Shown here in pieces: positions 27,489 to 35,166 of a stretch of DNA of 64,000 nucleotides. The stretch lies in contig CBDCJZ010000003.1 in assembly GCA_965218075.1 (NCBI GenBank), positions 2,170,001-2,234,000 of the forward strand, written 5' to 3'. A program made the position numbers and the translations under genes. The stretch is from JANQHO01 sp965218075. GTDB taxonomy: Bacteria > Bacteroidota > Bacteroidia > Flavobacteriales > Schleiferiaceae. The notes beneath the pieces were generated by a model. That model was not told where the DNA came from. It ran no database searches and saw nothing but the letters and a program-made list of their open reading frames with translations. How positions within the stretch are numbered: the stretch's first letter is position 1; each line of letters opens with the position of its first letter.

Positions 27489-28309
27489 AAAAAGAAAAAA
27501 TATGGATTACAGTCAAGACATATCCTGTTTTCTCTAAAAAATATTTTGAGCTGGTTTGTACAGCAGGCATAAACGAAAGGGGAGAATGGAGACGGCTTTA
27601 TCCAATCCCTTTTCGTCGAATGAATGAAATAGAAAAATACAAAAAATATCAATGGATTGAAGCGGCTATTGAAAAAGACACAAGCGACCACCGCCCAGAA
27701 AGCTACAAGATAAAGGGCGAAATTACAATCATTTCATCTATAGATACTAAGAATTGCTGGGAAAAAAGAAGACACATTCTTAAAAACACCCCAACTTTTG
27801 ATAATAAGCAAGAAATCATTAAGAAAGCGCATACTAACCAATTATCTTTAACGATATTTCGCCCAAAAAAAATTATAGGCTTTGAATACGAAAAAACTGA
27901 GCGAGAATGGTCCCAAGAGACAATAAGACAACTTGAGGCAGAGAATAAGCAATTAAACCTAAACCTTTTTGAAGATTTCAAAAAAGAAATTAAACTAGTT
28001 AAAAAAGTTCCTTATAAGTTTTTCTACAAATTTTTAGATGCTGCCAATGAAGAATCAAGACTCATGATAGAGGATTGGGAAATAGGGGCTTTATACTGGA
28101 ACTGTCTGCGGAAGCATGGTAATGAACAAAAGGCGCTTATTGATGTTCAAAATAAATACGAAGGTTTTATATCGAAAAATGAAGTATTGTTATTTCTTGG
28201 AACGACGAAAGAGTTTCATATAAGAAAAGCAAGAAATCCTTATGTGATCATAGGGGTCTTTTACCCTCCTAAAACTAAACAAAGATCTGTTGCAGCAGAC
28301 CTTTCTTGA
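27485..28309 (+). CDS. Unknown protein coupled to the DUF488 fusion gene
   Basis: 274 residues, no family recognised. The first 60 residues (WITVKTYPVFSKKYFELVCTAGINERGEWRRLYPIPFRRMN) contain RLYPIPFR, followed by a basic and charged body. The C-terminal third (NCLRKHGNEQKALIDVQNKYEGFI, LLFLGTTKEFHIRK, PYVIIGVFYPP) looks globular. No signal peptide or membrane helix, so cytoplasmic. It starts inside the previous gene (ATGA overlap), meaning tight stoichiometry with it. Its 3' end overlaps the convergent hsdS end by 35 nt. The pair is placed inside a restriction locus, so a defence or regulatory role is plausible but unproven. Confidence 0.75.
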   Translation: MKKEKIWITVKTYPVFSKKYFELVCTAGINERGEWRRLYPIPFRRMNEIEKYKKYQWIEAAIEKDTSDHRPESYKIKGEITIISSIDTKNCWEKRRHILKNTPTFDNKQEIIKKAHTNQLSLTIFRPKKIIGFEYEKTEREWSQETIRQLEAENKQLNLNLFEDFKKEIKLVKKVPYKFFYKFLDAANEESRLMIEDWEIGALYWNCLRKHGNEQKALIDVQNKYEGFISKNEVLLFLGTTKEFHIRKARNPYVIIGVFYPPKTKQRSVAADLS

Positions 28310-29816
28310 AGGTCTGGACTTGCTTGATTTGTGCCGCGACCAATTCGATTTTTCTGTCGAGGACGGATAGGAAGGCTGAGATCTTTTCTTGTTCTTGCTT
28401 GACAGGAAATTCAGTTTTAATTTTCATTAATGAAATCTTTGACAAATTGTATCTCGTGCTGCCTTGTGCTAGCCGAACTACTTTTTTCCTAAAACCACAT
28501 TCCCTAAGTGCATACCGGGCAAATCCGGGAAGTAAGCGTTCCTGATCAATGCGATACCCAAAACAGAAGCTATTCAAGTAAGTATCTTTTACTTCGTCCA
28601 TCAGCACTGATGCCGTTCCTACTTCATTTGATGTTTCAGAGGATGTTGTAAAGAAAACATCTCCATAACGCACAGTATTTTGTGATTCATTCTCACTAAT
28701 ATTGACAAGACCAAATTTGTCTATATTTATTTTTGAACTTTCAAATACCTGCAAATACTGAATGTAATGTTTTCCCTTTCCAAAGTGCTCACTGTTCTTC
28801 CCAGTCAGCCCATTGAATGTTTTACCCACACTACCTAAACTCATCTCTTCCCAATCCGGATAATCTTTTCCCCGTTCATCCTTAAAGCGAATTTTTTGAC
28901 TGAAGAGCTTTTGCATGACGCCTTTCTTGTATCGTTCAAGCAAGGCCTTCTTCTGGTTCAATTGCTCGATCTTGCTGTCGATTGAAGACAGGAAGGCGGC
29001 GATTTTTTGTTGTTCATCTAGAGATGGAATAGACAGTGAAATCTTAAGCATATCTGATTTATTTAATTTTGCTCGTGTACCACCATTTACATAACCAAGA
29101 ATGTTTTTGTGCACCAATGAATGATAAAGATACTCGTTTGTAGAAGCTTTCCTTTTGGCACGTAATACATGAGCATGATTATTTACCCAACTTTTTCCAT
29201 ATGATATTGAAGCTATCGGTCTAGTATGAAATTCATCAAAATGCCCACCATCTTCTGCTAGCAACACTATGGTTTCGTCAAATATATAGTCATCAACATA
29301 ATCTAAAATACCATTCGCTCCCCAGTAAGGAATGCTTCCTTTTCTTTTATTCCTTTCACCTTCATTCAAAGGTATACGTTTGTTATCTAAACACTCGGCA
29401 ATGAATCCTAGTTTAAAAATTTCCCAATCCGGATAATCCTTTCTCTGCTCATCTGAGCGCTCCCCGCTAAACTCAGGGAATCTTAACTGCGGTACTTTTG
29501 CTGAATTTTTTAACGGGAAGGATGTTTTTTGTTTATCGATGATCTTCTTAAAATCAGGGTCGATCTTGTTCATATCCACCACATCAACCATAAAGGGCAG
29601 CTTTGATCCTTCAAAACCCTCTTTTATGTTTATCAATATCGCTTGGGCAATTTCAGTCTTGCAATCCAGCGCCAAATCCAGATCGGAATTAAATTTAGCT
29701 GTGTTTTTGGCGCGGCTGCCGAACACCCAAGCCCTGCAGCAATTAGGCAAATGCTGCTCTAAGAGCTGTTTTATGATCTTGAATTCTTCAGTACTAATAT
29801 CAAACTTAAGTTTCAT
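28275..29816 (-). CDS. hsdS: Type I specificity subunit with N-terminal MntA-type nucleotidyltransferase
   Basis: 513 residues, two parts. Residues 1-100 are a minimal nucleotidyltransferase: GS33-34, ten residues, then DLD (45-47), i.e. GS-X10-DXD as in MntA antitoxins, plus later acidic residues in FMVDVVD. From about 108 a standard HsdS begins: TRD1 (about 130-265), central coiled repeat (QQKIAAFLSSIDSKIEQLNQKKALLERYKKGV), TRD2 (about 325-470), and final coiled repeat (QEKISAFLSVLDRKIELVAAQIKQ). It starts within the HEPN gene (4-nt overlap). The fused domain order is unusual: HsdS normally starts with TRD1. MntA enzymes modify HEPN toxins with AMP. Confidence 0.9.
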   Translation of the reverse strand: MKLKFDISTEEFKIIKQLLEQHLPNCCRAWVFGSRAKNTAKFNSDLDLALDCKTEIAQAILINIKEGFEGSKLPFMVDVVDMNKIDPDFKKIIDKQKTSFPLKNSAKVPQLRFPEFSGERSDEQRKDYPDWEIFKLGFIAECLDNKRIPLNEGERNKRKGSIPYWGANGILDYVDDYIFDETIVLLAEDGGHFDEFHTRPIASISYGKSWVNNHAHVLRAKRKASTNEYLYHSLVHKNILGYVNGGTRAKLNKSDMLKISLSIPSLDEQQKIAAFLSSIDSKIEQLNQKKALLERYKKGVMQKLFSQKIRFKDERGKDYPDWEEMSLGSVGKTFNGLTGKNSEHFGKGKHYIQYLQVFESSKINIDKFGLVNISENESQNTVRYGDVFFTTSSETSNEVGTASVLMDEVKDTYLNSFCFGYRIDQERLLPGFARYALRECGFRKKVVRLAQGSTRYNLSKISLMKIKTEFPVKQEQEKISAFLSVLDRKIELVAAQIKQVQTFKKGLLQQIFV

Positions 29817-30217
29817 CTAGCTTTTAAAGAATCAAGAAAAAATGCAATCTCCGAGTGAAATAAATCCAAAATATTGAGCGCCTTCATTGCTTTGTCTTTG
29901 TTATAAGTGTGAGAGGTGATATTCCGGGTTTCTCTATAAACTGCCCAGCTATCCCAGCTATTTTGCAATATGCCTTTTGAATAGCCTGTTCGTATTAAGT
30001 TTGGAAAGCTCATTTCTTCAATTTCAATAGGGTCTTTTGCAATCAAAGCCAAATATTTCTCAATGAATTTTACCGAGAGGCTATAACAATATTCGAACCG
30101 CTGGATACAGGCATCTCTTACAAACTCGTTCGACTCATCTTTTTTATACTCATCTAAGGCTTTATATAAAGATTCTAAAGCATTTGATAGCGGGGTTGAA
30201 TCTAATGTTTCGTTCAT
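29813..30217 (-). CDS. HEPN protein of the HI0074 nucleotidyltransferase-substrate family
   Basis: 134 residues, all-helical. Near the C terminus it has a perfect RX4HXY motif: Arg98, His103, Tyr105 in RETRNITSHTYNK. In characterised HEPN-MNT pairs the Arg/His are RNase residues and the Tyr is AMPylated by the nucleotidyltransferase partner. That partner is fused to the next gene, hsdS, which overlaps this one by 4 nt. The gene follows hsdM after 13 nt, so it lies inside the restriction operon. Likely a toxin or a regulator of the restriction complex; the family call is firm, the role is inference. Confidence 0.88.
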   Translation of the reverse strand: MNETLDSTPLSNALESLYKALDEYKKDESNEFVRDACIQRFEYCYSLSVKFIEKYLALIAKDPIEIEEMSFPNLIRTGYSKGILQNSWDSWAVYRETRNITSHTYNKDKAMKALNILDLFHSEIAFFLDSLKAR

Positions 30218-30230
30218 TTTTGCTTATTCA

Positions 30231-31820
30231 TTATCGCTTAAAGGGGCGGGTTATGCCCAGCTCATCACAGAAGTCGGCAATGCTTTTCTCCGTTTCCTGC
30301 GTATCGGCTTCAAGAGCTTTAAGGTCTTTGACTATCGTATCCAGATCTACAGGCTCTTCTTCTTCAAAAGTATCTACATAACGCGGGATATTCAGGTTGT
30401 AATCGTTTTCCTTTACCTCATCCAGACTGGCAAGATAGGCGTACTTGTCGATGCTCTGCCGTTGTCGATAGGCATCGATGATCTTTTTTACCTGCTCATC
30501 GGTCAGTATGTTCTGGTTCCCAGCTTTATCGAAATGCTGCGAGGCATCGATGAAGAGGATATCGTCGTCGTGCCTCCGGCATTTCTTCAGTACCAGAATG
30601 CAGGTAGGGATACCGGTACCGTAGAAGAGATTGGCGGGCAAGCCGATGACGGCATCGAGATAGTTTTGTTCTTCGATGATGTATTGTCGGATTTCCTTTT
30701 CCGCCGCGCCCCGAAACAAGACTCCATGTGGTAGTACTACCGCCATGGTGGCGTTTTCCGCCATCTGATGGATCATGTGCTGTACAAAAGCGAAATCGGC
30801 TTTGCTGGTGGGTGCGAGTCTGCCGTATTGGCTGAACCGGTCATCGGTTTCATACAATGGGTTATCTTTGCCTTTCCACCTTGCCGAGAAAGGCGGATTG
30901 GCGACGACGGCTTCAAAGCGCAAATTCAAATGTTGTGGATTGGTGAGAGTGTCTTCCTGTCTGATGTTGAACTGTCTGAAATGGACGTCATGCAGAATCA
31001 TGTTCATACGGGCGAGGTTGTAGGTGGTCCGGTTTAACTCTTGCCCAAAGAAATCGCTGACTTTCGTTTCCTTGCCAATCCTAAGCAAGAGCGAGCCTGA
31101 GCCACAGGTGGGATCATAAGCGCTTTTGATGCGTTTCTTATCTAAGGTGACAATTTTAGCGAGGATTTTCGAGACCTGCTGCGGGGTATAGAACTCTCCC
31201 GCTTTCTTCCCCGCACCGGATGCAAACTGACTGATCAGGTATTCATAGGCATCTCCAAGCACATCGGAATTGCTCTCTTCCAATCCGAAATCAATTTTGT
31301 CCAGATGAGACAATACCTTGGCAATCAAGATATTTCGCGCATCGGGTGTCCTACCTAGCTTGGTACTGTTCAGATCCAAATCTTCAAACAGCTTGTTGAA
31401 ATCATCCTCGCTCTCCGTACCCATCGTGCTTTGCTCAACACTGTTGAGAATGGCTTGCAGGTCTTCGAGGATGAAGTTGCTTTCTTCTTCAAGGCTGGCG
31501 TTTCCTTTGGCAGTGATGGCGGAGAATAACTTTTGCGGGCGTAGGAAATAGCCGAGTTTCAGCAATGATTCTTCACAGATTGCTGCAATGTCTTCCTCAT
31601 CTTTGAGATCACGGTAATTTTTTACCTTTTCGGTTTTGAGCAGGCTATTCGCATAGAGGTGCTGTTTTTCAGAGAGGTACTTGTAAAATACGAATCCTAG
31701 AATATAATCCCGAAATTCGTCGGCATCCATTTTGCCGCGCAGCTCGTTGGCAATACTCCAGAGTTGTCTTTGCAGCTTTTGCTTTTGGTCTTCTTTCACT
31801 GTGTTTGTCTCATCATTCAT
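30231..31820 (-). CDS. hsdM: Type I restriction enzyme M subunit (adenine methyltransferase)
   Basis: About 529 residues. Start chosen at ATG 31820 (MNDETNTVKEDQKQKLQRQLW), because a possible upstream start at 31865 lies inside a -7 promoter box. It has the N-terminal HsdM helical domain (IANELRGKMDADEFRDYILGFVFYKYLSEK), the SAM motif DPTCGSGSLLLRIG and the catalytic NPPF (VVANPPFSARW). It methylates adenine at the site chosen by HsdS. It heads the operon hsdM-HEPN-hsdS. Composition is richer in G+C than the flanks, similar to hsdR but not to the HEPN gene. Confidence 0.95.
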   Translation of the reverse strand: MNDETNTVKEDQKQKLQRQLWSIANELRGKMDADEFRDYILGFVFYKYLSEKQHLYANSLLKTEKVKNYRDLKDEEDIAAICEESLLKLGYFLRPQKLFSAITAKGNASLEEESNFILEDLQAILNSVEQSTMGTESEDDFNKLFEDLDLNSTKLGRTPDARNILIAKVLSHLDKIDFGLEESNSDVLGDAYEYLISQFASGAGKKAGEFYTPQQVSKILAKIVTLDKKRIKSAYDPTCGSGSLLLRIGKETKVSDFFGQELNRTTYNLARMNMILHDVHFRQFNIRQEDTLTNPQHLNLRFEAVVANPPFSARWKGKDNPLYETDDRFSQYGRLAPTSKADFAFVQHMIHQMAENATMAVVLPHGVLFRGAAEKEIRQYIIEEQNYLDAVIGLPANLFYGTGIPTCILVLKKCRRHDDDILFIDASQHFDKAGNQNILTDEQVKKIIDAYRQRQSIDKYAYLASLDEVKENDYNLNIPRYVDTFEEEEPVDLDTIVKDLKALEADTQETEKSIADFCDELGITRPFKR

Positions 31821-31862
31821 TATGTGCCGTGGAATGTAATCCCAGATACCGGGACTAAAAGC

Positions 31863-31870
31863 CAAATTTA
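31863..31870 (-). promoter_or_regulatory. Candidate -7 box for hsdM
   Basis: TAAATTTG on the minus strand fits TAnnTTTG. The predicted transcript start is near 31856, before ATG 31820, so it supports the shorter HsdM start. Confidence 0.4.
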
Positions 31871-32068
31871 TACATAAAATGATATAAAAATTTCAGGTTG
31901 ACACTTGGTTCAGCTGCGGCAAATGAAGTGAGCACGTACTTGCTGGCATCTATCGCTCATCACAGTAATAAGGTTCTGTATGCTGCCAAACTTTCTAATT
32001 ATTAGGAGGTTTGAAAAGATGAATCCCTTCTTTCTCTTGAAGAGCAAAAAAGGCTGACTGATCATCTA

Positions 32069-32664
32069 TCATGTTTTTTGCTGAGGAGCTTCCTCAAAAC
32101 GTAGTTCGCCTTGATATCCTAACTTCCTCTCCTCTAACTCCTCGTTGAGGTTCAGTTGTCTTTCGTACTTTTCGAACACTTCCGTGAAGAATTTATAGTC
32201 TTCCATATAGAGTACTTCCAGCTCATCGCAGATATTTGGCATCTTCACCTTGTGCGATTTTGGGTCCGTTACCTTTACCTCGTTCGTGACGACAGTTGCT
32301 CTCTTGTGCATGGCAAGCGCTATTAGAGACATATCAGCATCATTTGCGTCTGCGTCGCGCTTTTCTTTTTTCCTTCTTTTAACTTCTCAAAACAACGTGA
32401 TACTTTACCGAACTCTTTGTTGGGCGCTTCCTCTGAGATTTTATTTATAAAGTCGCGCAATTCTTTCTTATCCTCTCCTTTGACCTCTTTAATGATTAAT
32501 TTCGTCGTAAATACGACACCCCTACCGCCCAAGTACTCCATCATATCCCAATAACCTGGGACGATCTTCCTAGGATAATGCCTATCATGTGCTTCTATAA
32601 GCATATTGGCATCCAAGCAGTACTTGGCTTTGTGATTATCGGGGTCTTTCTTTACGCCATCCAT
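32069..32664 (-). CDS. DUF4411 PIN-domain toxin, split by a -1 shift at a slippery site
   Basis: Frame one (32664 to 32323) gives the start of a PIN domain: YCLDANMLIEAHDRHYPRKIVPGYWDMMEYL and LIIKEVKGEDKKEL, with the first Asp and Glu of the active site. It then stops after SATQTQMMLICL. The next frame continues KRDADANDADMSLIALAMHKRATVVTNEV, supplying the third catalytic Asp region and the end of the domain (stop at 32069). The junction is at AAAAAAG (32365-32371), placed in frame as A_AAA_AAG, the classic -1 frameshift heptamer. A -1 shift there joins the halves into about 198 residues. It could also be a base lost in decay or sequencing. The XRE-ImmA gene overlaps its start. Confidence 0.75.
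32365..32371 (-). promoter_or_regulatory. Slippery heptamer A_AAA_AAG in the DUF4411 gene
   Basis: Read in the frame of the upstream half (GGA AAA AAG AAA). After a -1 slip the next codons are GAA AAG CGC GAC, entering the frame with the rest of the PIN domain. A purine-rich GAAGGA stretch lies directly upstream. No strong downstream hairpin is evident. Confidence 0.5.
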
Positions 32665-33800
32665 TATTTCTCTAATTTCTTCATCAAATTCTTGAGCTTG
32701 TACATTCCCAGCAGTGAGCTGGCTTCGGTAAACCGTATTTCCATACCCCTGTACGCCTCCATCACAATTTCTGTATAGAGCCTGCCAGTCCTCTTGAAAA
32801 AACTGTTATAGAACCCGCCACCTTCCACTGCCTTTTTCTGTTTTCCCCCCGATTTTTCGTACTCCTCCTGAGATTGTTCCTTAAATTCCTTGAACTGTTG
32901 TTCGTTTATCAGCTCGAGGTTCCAAACCCGATAGATAACAGCCAATTTGCTTACATGAAACTTTTCAGCAATCTCACCCACGGCCTCATAATCTTGATAT
33001 GGATGTCCTTGGAAACTTGACCCTGGCATAAGCACATTGGCAGTTACTTTATTGCAGAAGATTTCAATCTTCTCATTACTAAGCACCTCCTCTATGTCGT
33101 AGGACAGCCCAGATTTACCAATCCATAGGTGTGCTATCTCATGAGCTAGTGTGAATAGCTGTACATTATCCGAGTACTGAGTATTAACAAAAATGAAAGG
33201 GGCATATTGATCTGCAAGAGCAAACCCTTTATATTCATCCTCCAGCTCTTCTCCTCCAAGAGTAAGAGTTTTATACATTGATAGGAAGATTCTCGCCTTA
33301 TTACATTGTTCCCTCCATGTTTTTAAGTCGTCTTTTGGTTTAATTCCCAGTGTCTTTGTGATGTCATTCGCAACAGCTTTTGGGTTATCTCTCACTGAAA
33401 AGCTCCCAACGAAAGGTAAGCTGCTCCCGCCGTCTTCTTTGATATAATCCCTCATCCACTCTTGCCTTTCCCGCATCTCTCTAATGATAAGGGTGGCAAC
33501 ATGGCCTAATTGTTTACGGTTGTCTTTATCTCTAAAATCGCTTAATTTTTCGAAATCTTTAGGAGGTTTATCCCAGTGGAAAACTGCCATGCTCCTGCGA
33601 TACAACTTTGCTAAATCTCTTAGTTTCGCAGAGGTTAAAGTTCTTGTGCCCCGTTCTCCCCGCTCCCAAGAGGCTAGATCTTCTTCGGATACGTTGCGCT
33701 TTTTGACCTTACCCACAACATACTTCAAAGACATATTAGCGGACTCTCTTGCCCACTTTAGCACTTTTGGAGTTATATGCGCCTCAGTTGCTCTCGGCAT
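32664..33800 (-). CDS. XRE regulator with ImmA/IrrE-type metallopeptidase domain
   Basis: 378 residues. The N-terminal helix-turn-helix (ALKWARESANMSLKYVVGKV type, about 10-75) includes ASWERGERGTRTLTSAKLRDLAKLY. The ImmA/IrrE (DUF955) domain has the zinc motif LAHEIAHLWIG (about 225-235) followed by EIFCNKVTANVLMPGSSF. Such proteins act as repressors and antitoxins that can be cut or cleaved on demand. The stop overlaps the DUF4411 PIN gene by one base, the arrangement of an antitoxin-toxin pair. Tandem repeats at its promoter suggest it represses itself. Confidence 0.92.
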   Translation of the reverse strand: MPRATEAHITPKVLKWARESANMSLKYVVGKVKKRNVSEEDLASWERGERGTRTLTSAKLRDLAKLYRRSMAVFHWDKPPKDFEKLSDFRDKDNRKQLGHVATLIIREMRERQEWMRDYIKEDGGSSLPFVGSFSVRDNPKAVANDITKTLGIKPKDDLKTWREQCNKARIFLSMYKTLTLGGEELEDEYKGFALADQYAPFIFVNTQYSDNVQLFTLAHEIAHLWIGKSGLSYDIEEVLSNEKIEIFCNKVTANVLMPGSSFQGHPYQDYEAVGEIAEKFHVSKLAVIYRVWNLELINEQQFKEFKEQSQEEYEKSGGKQKKAVEGGGFYNSFFKRTGRLYTEIVMEAYRGMEIRFTEASSLLGMYKLKNLMKKLEK

Positions 33801-33817
33801 TTATGTGCATTTTTATA

Positions 33818-33842
33818 CAAATGTAGAAATGTGTAGAAATGT
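33818..33842 (-). promoter_or_regulatory. Promoter and probable operator of the XRE-ImmA gene
   Basis: On the minus strand the 10-mer ACATTTCTAC occurs twice in direct tandem (33842-33833 and 33832-33823), followed by a -7 box TACATTTG (33825-33818) that overlaps the second copy. The box is 17 nt before the ATG. A 10-bp period equals one DNA turn, so two regulator units could bind on one face and block the promoter. Confidence 0.55.
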
Positions 33843-34014
33843 AGTATAAGTTTGATACTTTATTTTTAAAGGCATTTATTAAGATAGGGACTTGACTTAA
33901 TTAAGGAAATGCGTTATTATTAGCGAGTATGAACTTAATCACAATCTTTAGCCGTTATTCTGACCAAGAAGCTTGCAATGAACACACGAATGATAACTTC
34001 AGTGGTCAGTTAAA
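33843..34014. other. Intergenic sequence upstream of the methyltransferase relic
   Basis: No gene-like sequence recognised. It may hold the deletion joint of the relic, since the methyltransferase half is absent. Confidence 0.3.
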
Positions 34015-34365
34015 CAAGTAAGCGGCTTCGTGACAGCAAAGCAAACTGTGGATGGTGGAGTTGACGGAAGGCTATATTTTGCCATTCCAGGAGAAAGAAA
34101 TTTACAAAGTATGATGATTGCAGTAAAGGGCGGGAGTTTCTATAGAACACATTCGATCTCTCCGTGAAATTCTAGATAGTGATTCAGCGTTGTTAGCTGG
34201 TCTAATAATATAAAGAATTTATGGTTGATGCAGGAGATCTGGAGGTAAATAACGTTAAGTGTGCACGAATGCAGATGCTGACAGTTGAAAAGATATTGGA
34301 AGGGAAACGGTTTCACACACCAACAGTCTTCGGTAAAAGTGTAGGGGCAGAAATCCTTTGAATTT
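34015..34365 (+). pseudogene. C-terminal remnant of a fused DNA methyltransferase-nuclease
   Basis: Three short stretches in different frames read, in order, DGGVDGRLYFAIPGERNLQSMMIAVKGG, EHIRSLREILDSDSALLAGLII and VDAGDLEVNNVKCARMQMLTVEKILEGKRFHTPTV. They match the order and wording of the C-terminal nuclease-like domain found in site-specific adenine methyltransferases (DxGxDGRxYF..., then VKGG, then RELRGxxERxxAxxAGLI, then ARMQxLTVExILxGKRFxxP). The methyltransferase half is missing and there are at least two frameshifts. A dead relic on the edge of the defence island, plus-strand. Confidence 0.75.
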
Positions 34366-34473
34366 GGTTAATTATATAAGTCTTTAATAGAGAATTACGA
34401 ATAAAACCCAAAATGTTACCGCAAATTACTATGTATGTGTTACTTTTTGATTGTTTTCGATATAGATATTAAG

Positions 34474-35166
34474 TTAAAGTACCTTTTTGGGATTACCTGC
34501 AAGAAAACTTTTCAGGTAAAAAGGTTCGAAATAAGTTAGATTTTCAAATTTCGCCTGTTTATTCAGAGTATGAGCGAGTGATGACATGTCCGACGCTGAA
34601 GGTAATCGTAAATCTCCCAGTACAAAACGAGGGTTGCTATCTAGTAGTTCCATACTTTTAGAAGCTCCTTCTCCTATAAGATGAATTTTTTTTGCATCGA
34701 TATCCCAAAAGGAGTTTTCATCAATAATTTTTGCTTCCACCTGGGTTTGTGCTTCTCCCGCATGATTGTATATGGCACAATAGACCTCCATTCTGCGGGC
34801 ATCTAGCATAGGGATTGCTATTTCTCCCAGACTCAACGATTTACCTTTGAGATAACCCCTTACTAAGATACTTAGGGTATCGACTGCTATAAGCGGAATC
34901 TGTAAGACATAGCATAAGCCTTTAGCAGCAGAAGCTCCTATTCTTAGACCTGTATAAGAACCGGGACCTTTACTAAGGGCTACCGCCGATAAATCAGCTG
35001 TGGAACTCCTAGCTCTTTCTAATACCTCTCGAATAAATAGGTGAAGCTTTTCTGAATGAAGATATTGATCGCTACTTTGTTCCGTTATAGAAATAACTTT
35101 GCCTTCCCTACTGAGACAGACTGAACAATTTTTAGTGGAAGTTTCAAGACAAAGGATTAAGGACAT
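34474..35166 (-). CDS. tsaB: tRNA N6-threonylcarbamoyladenosine synthesis protein
   Basis: 230-residue TsaB/YeaZ, partner of TsaD in making t6A37 in ANN-decoding tRNAs. It begins LILCLETSTKNCSVCL, has the ASKHA-fold LSAVALSKGPGSYTGLRIGASAAKGLCYV (about 58-87), and VEAKIIDENSF later. Start is ATG 35166, whose A overlaps the stop of the decayed adaptor gene (TGATG). It is the only intact member of that gene pair. Confidence 0.95.
   Translation of the reverse strand: MSLILCLETSTKNCSVCLSREGKVISITEQSSDQYLHSEKLHLFIREVLERARSSTADLSAVALSKGPGSYTGLRIGASAAKGLCYVLQIPLIAVDTLSILVRGYLKGKSLSLGEIAIPMLDARRMEVYCAIYNHAGEAQTQVEAKIIDENSFWDIDAKKIHLIGEGASKSMELLDSNPRFVLGDLRLPSASDMSSLAHTLNKQAKFENLTYFEPFYLKSFLAGNPKKVL

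Noticed and set aside
17363..34365. Integrative element using the tRNA as attachment site
   Set aside because: No integrase and no second copy of the tRNA 3' end (GGTTCAAGTCCTGCTGGG) found on reading the right side of the island.
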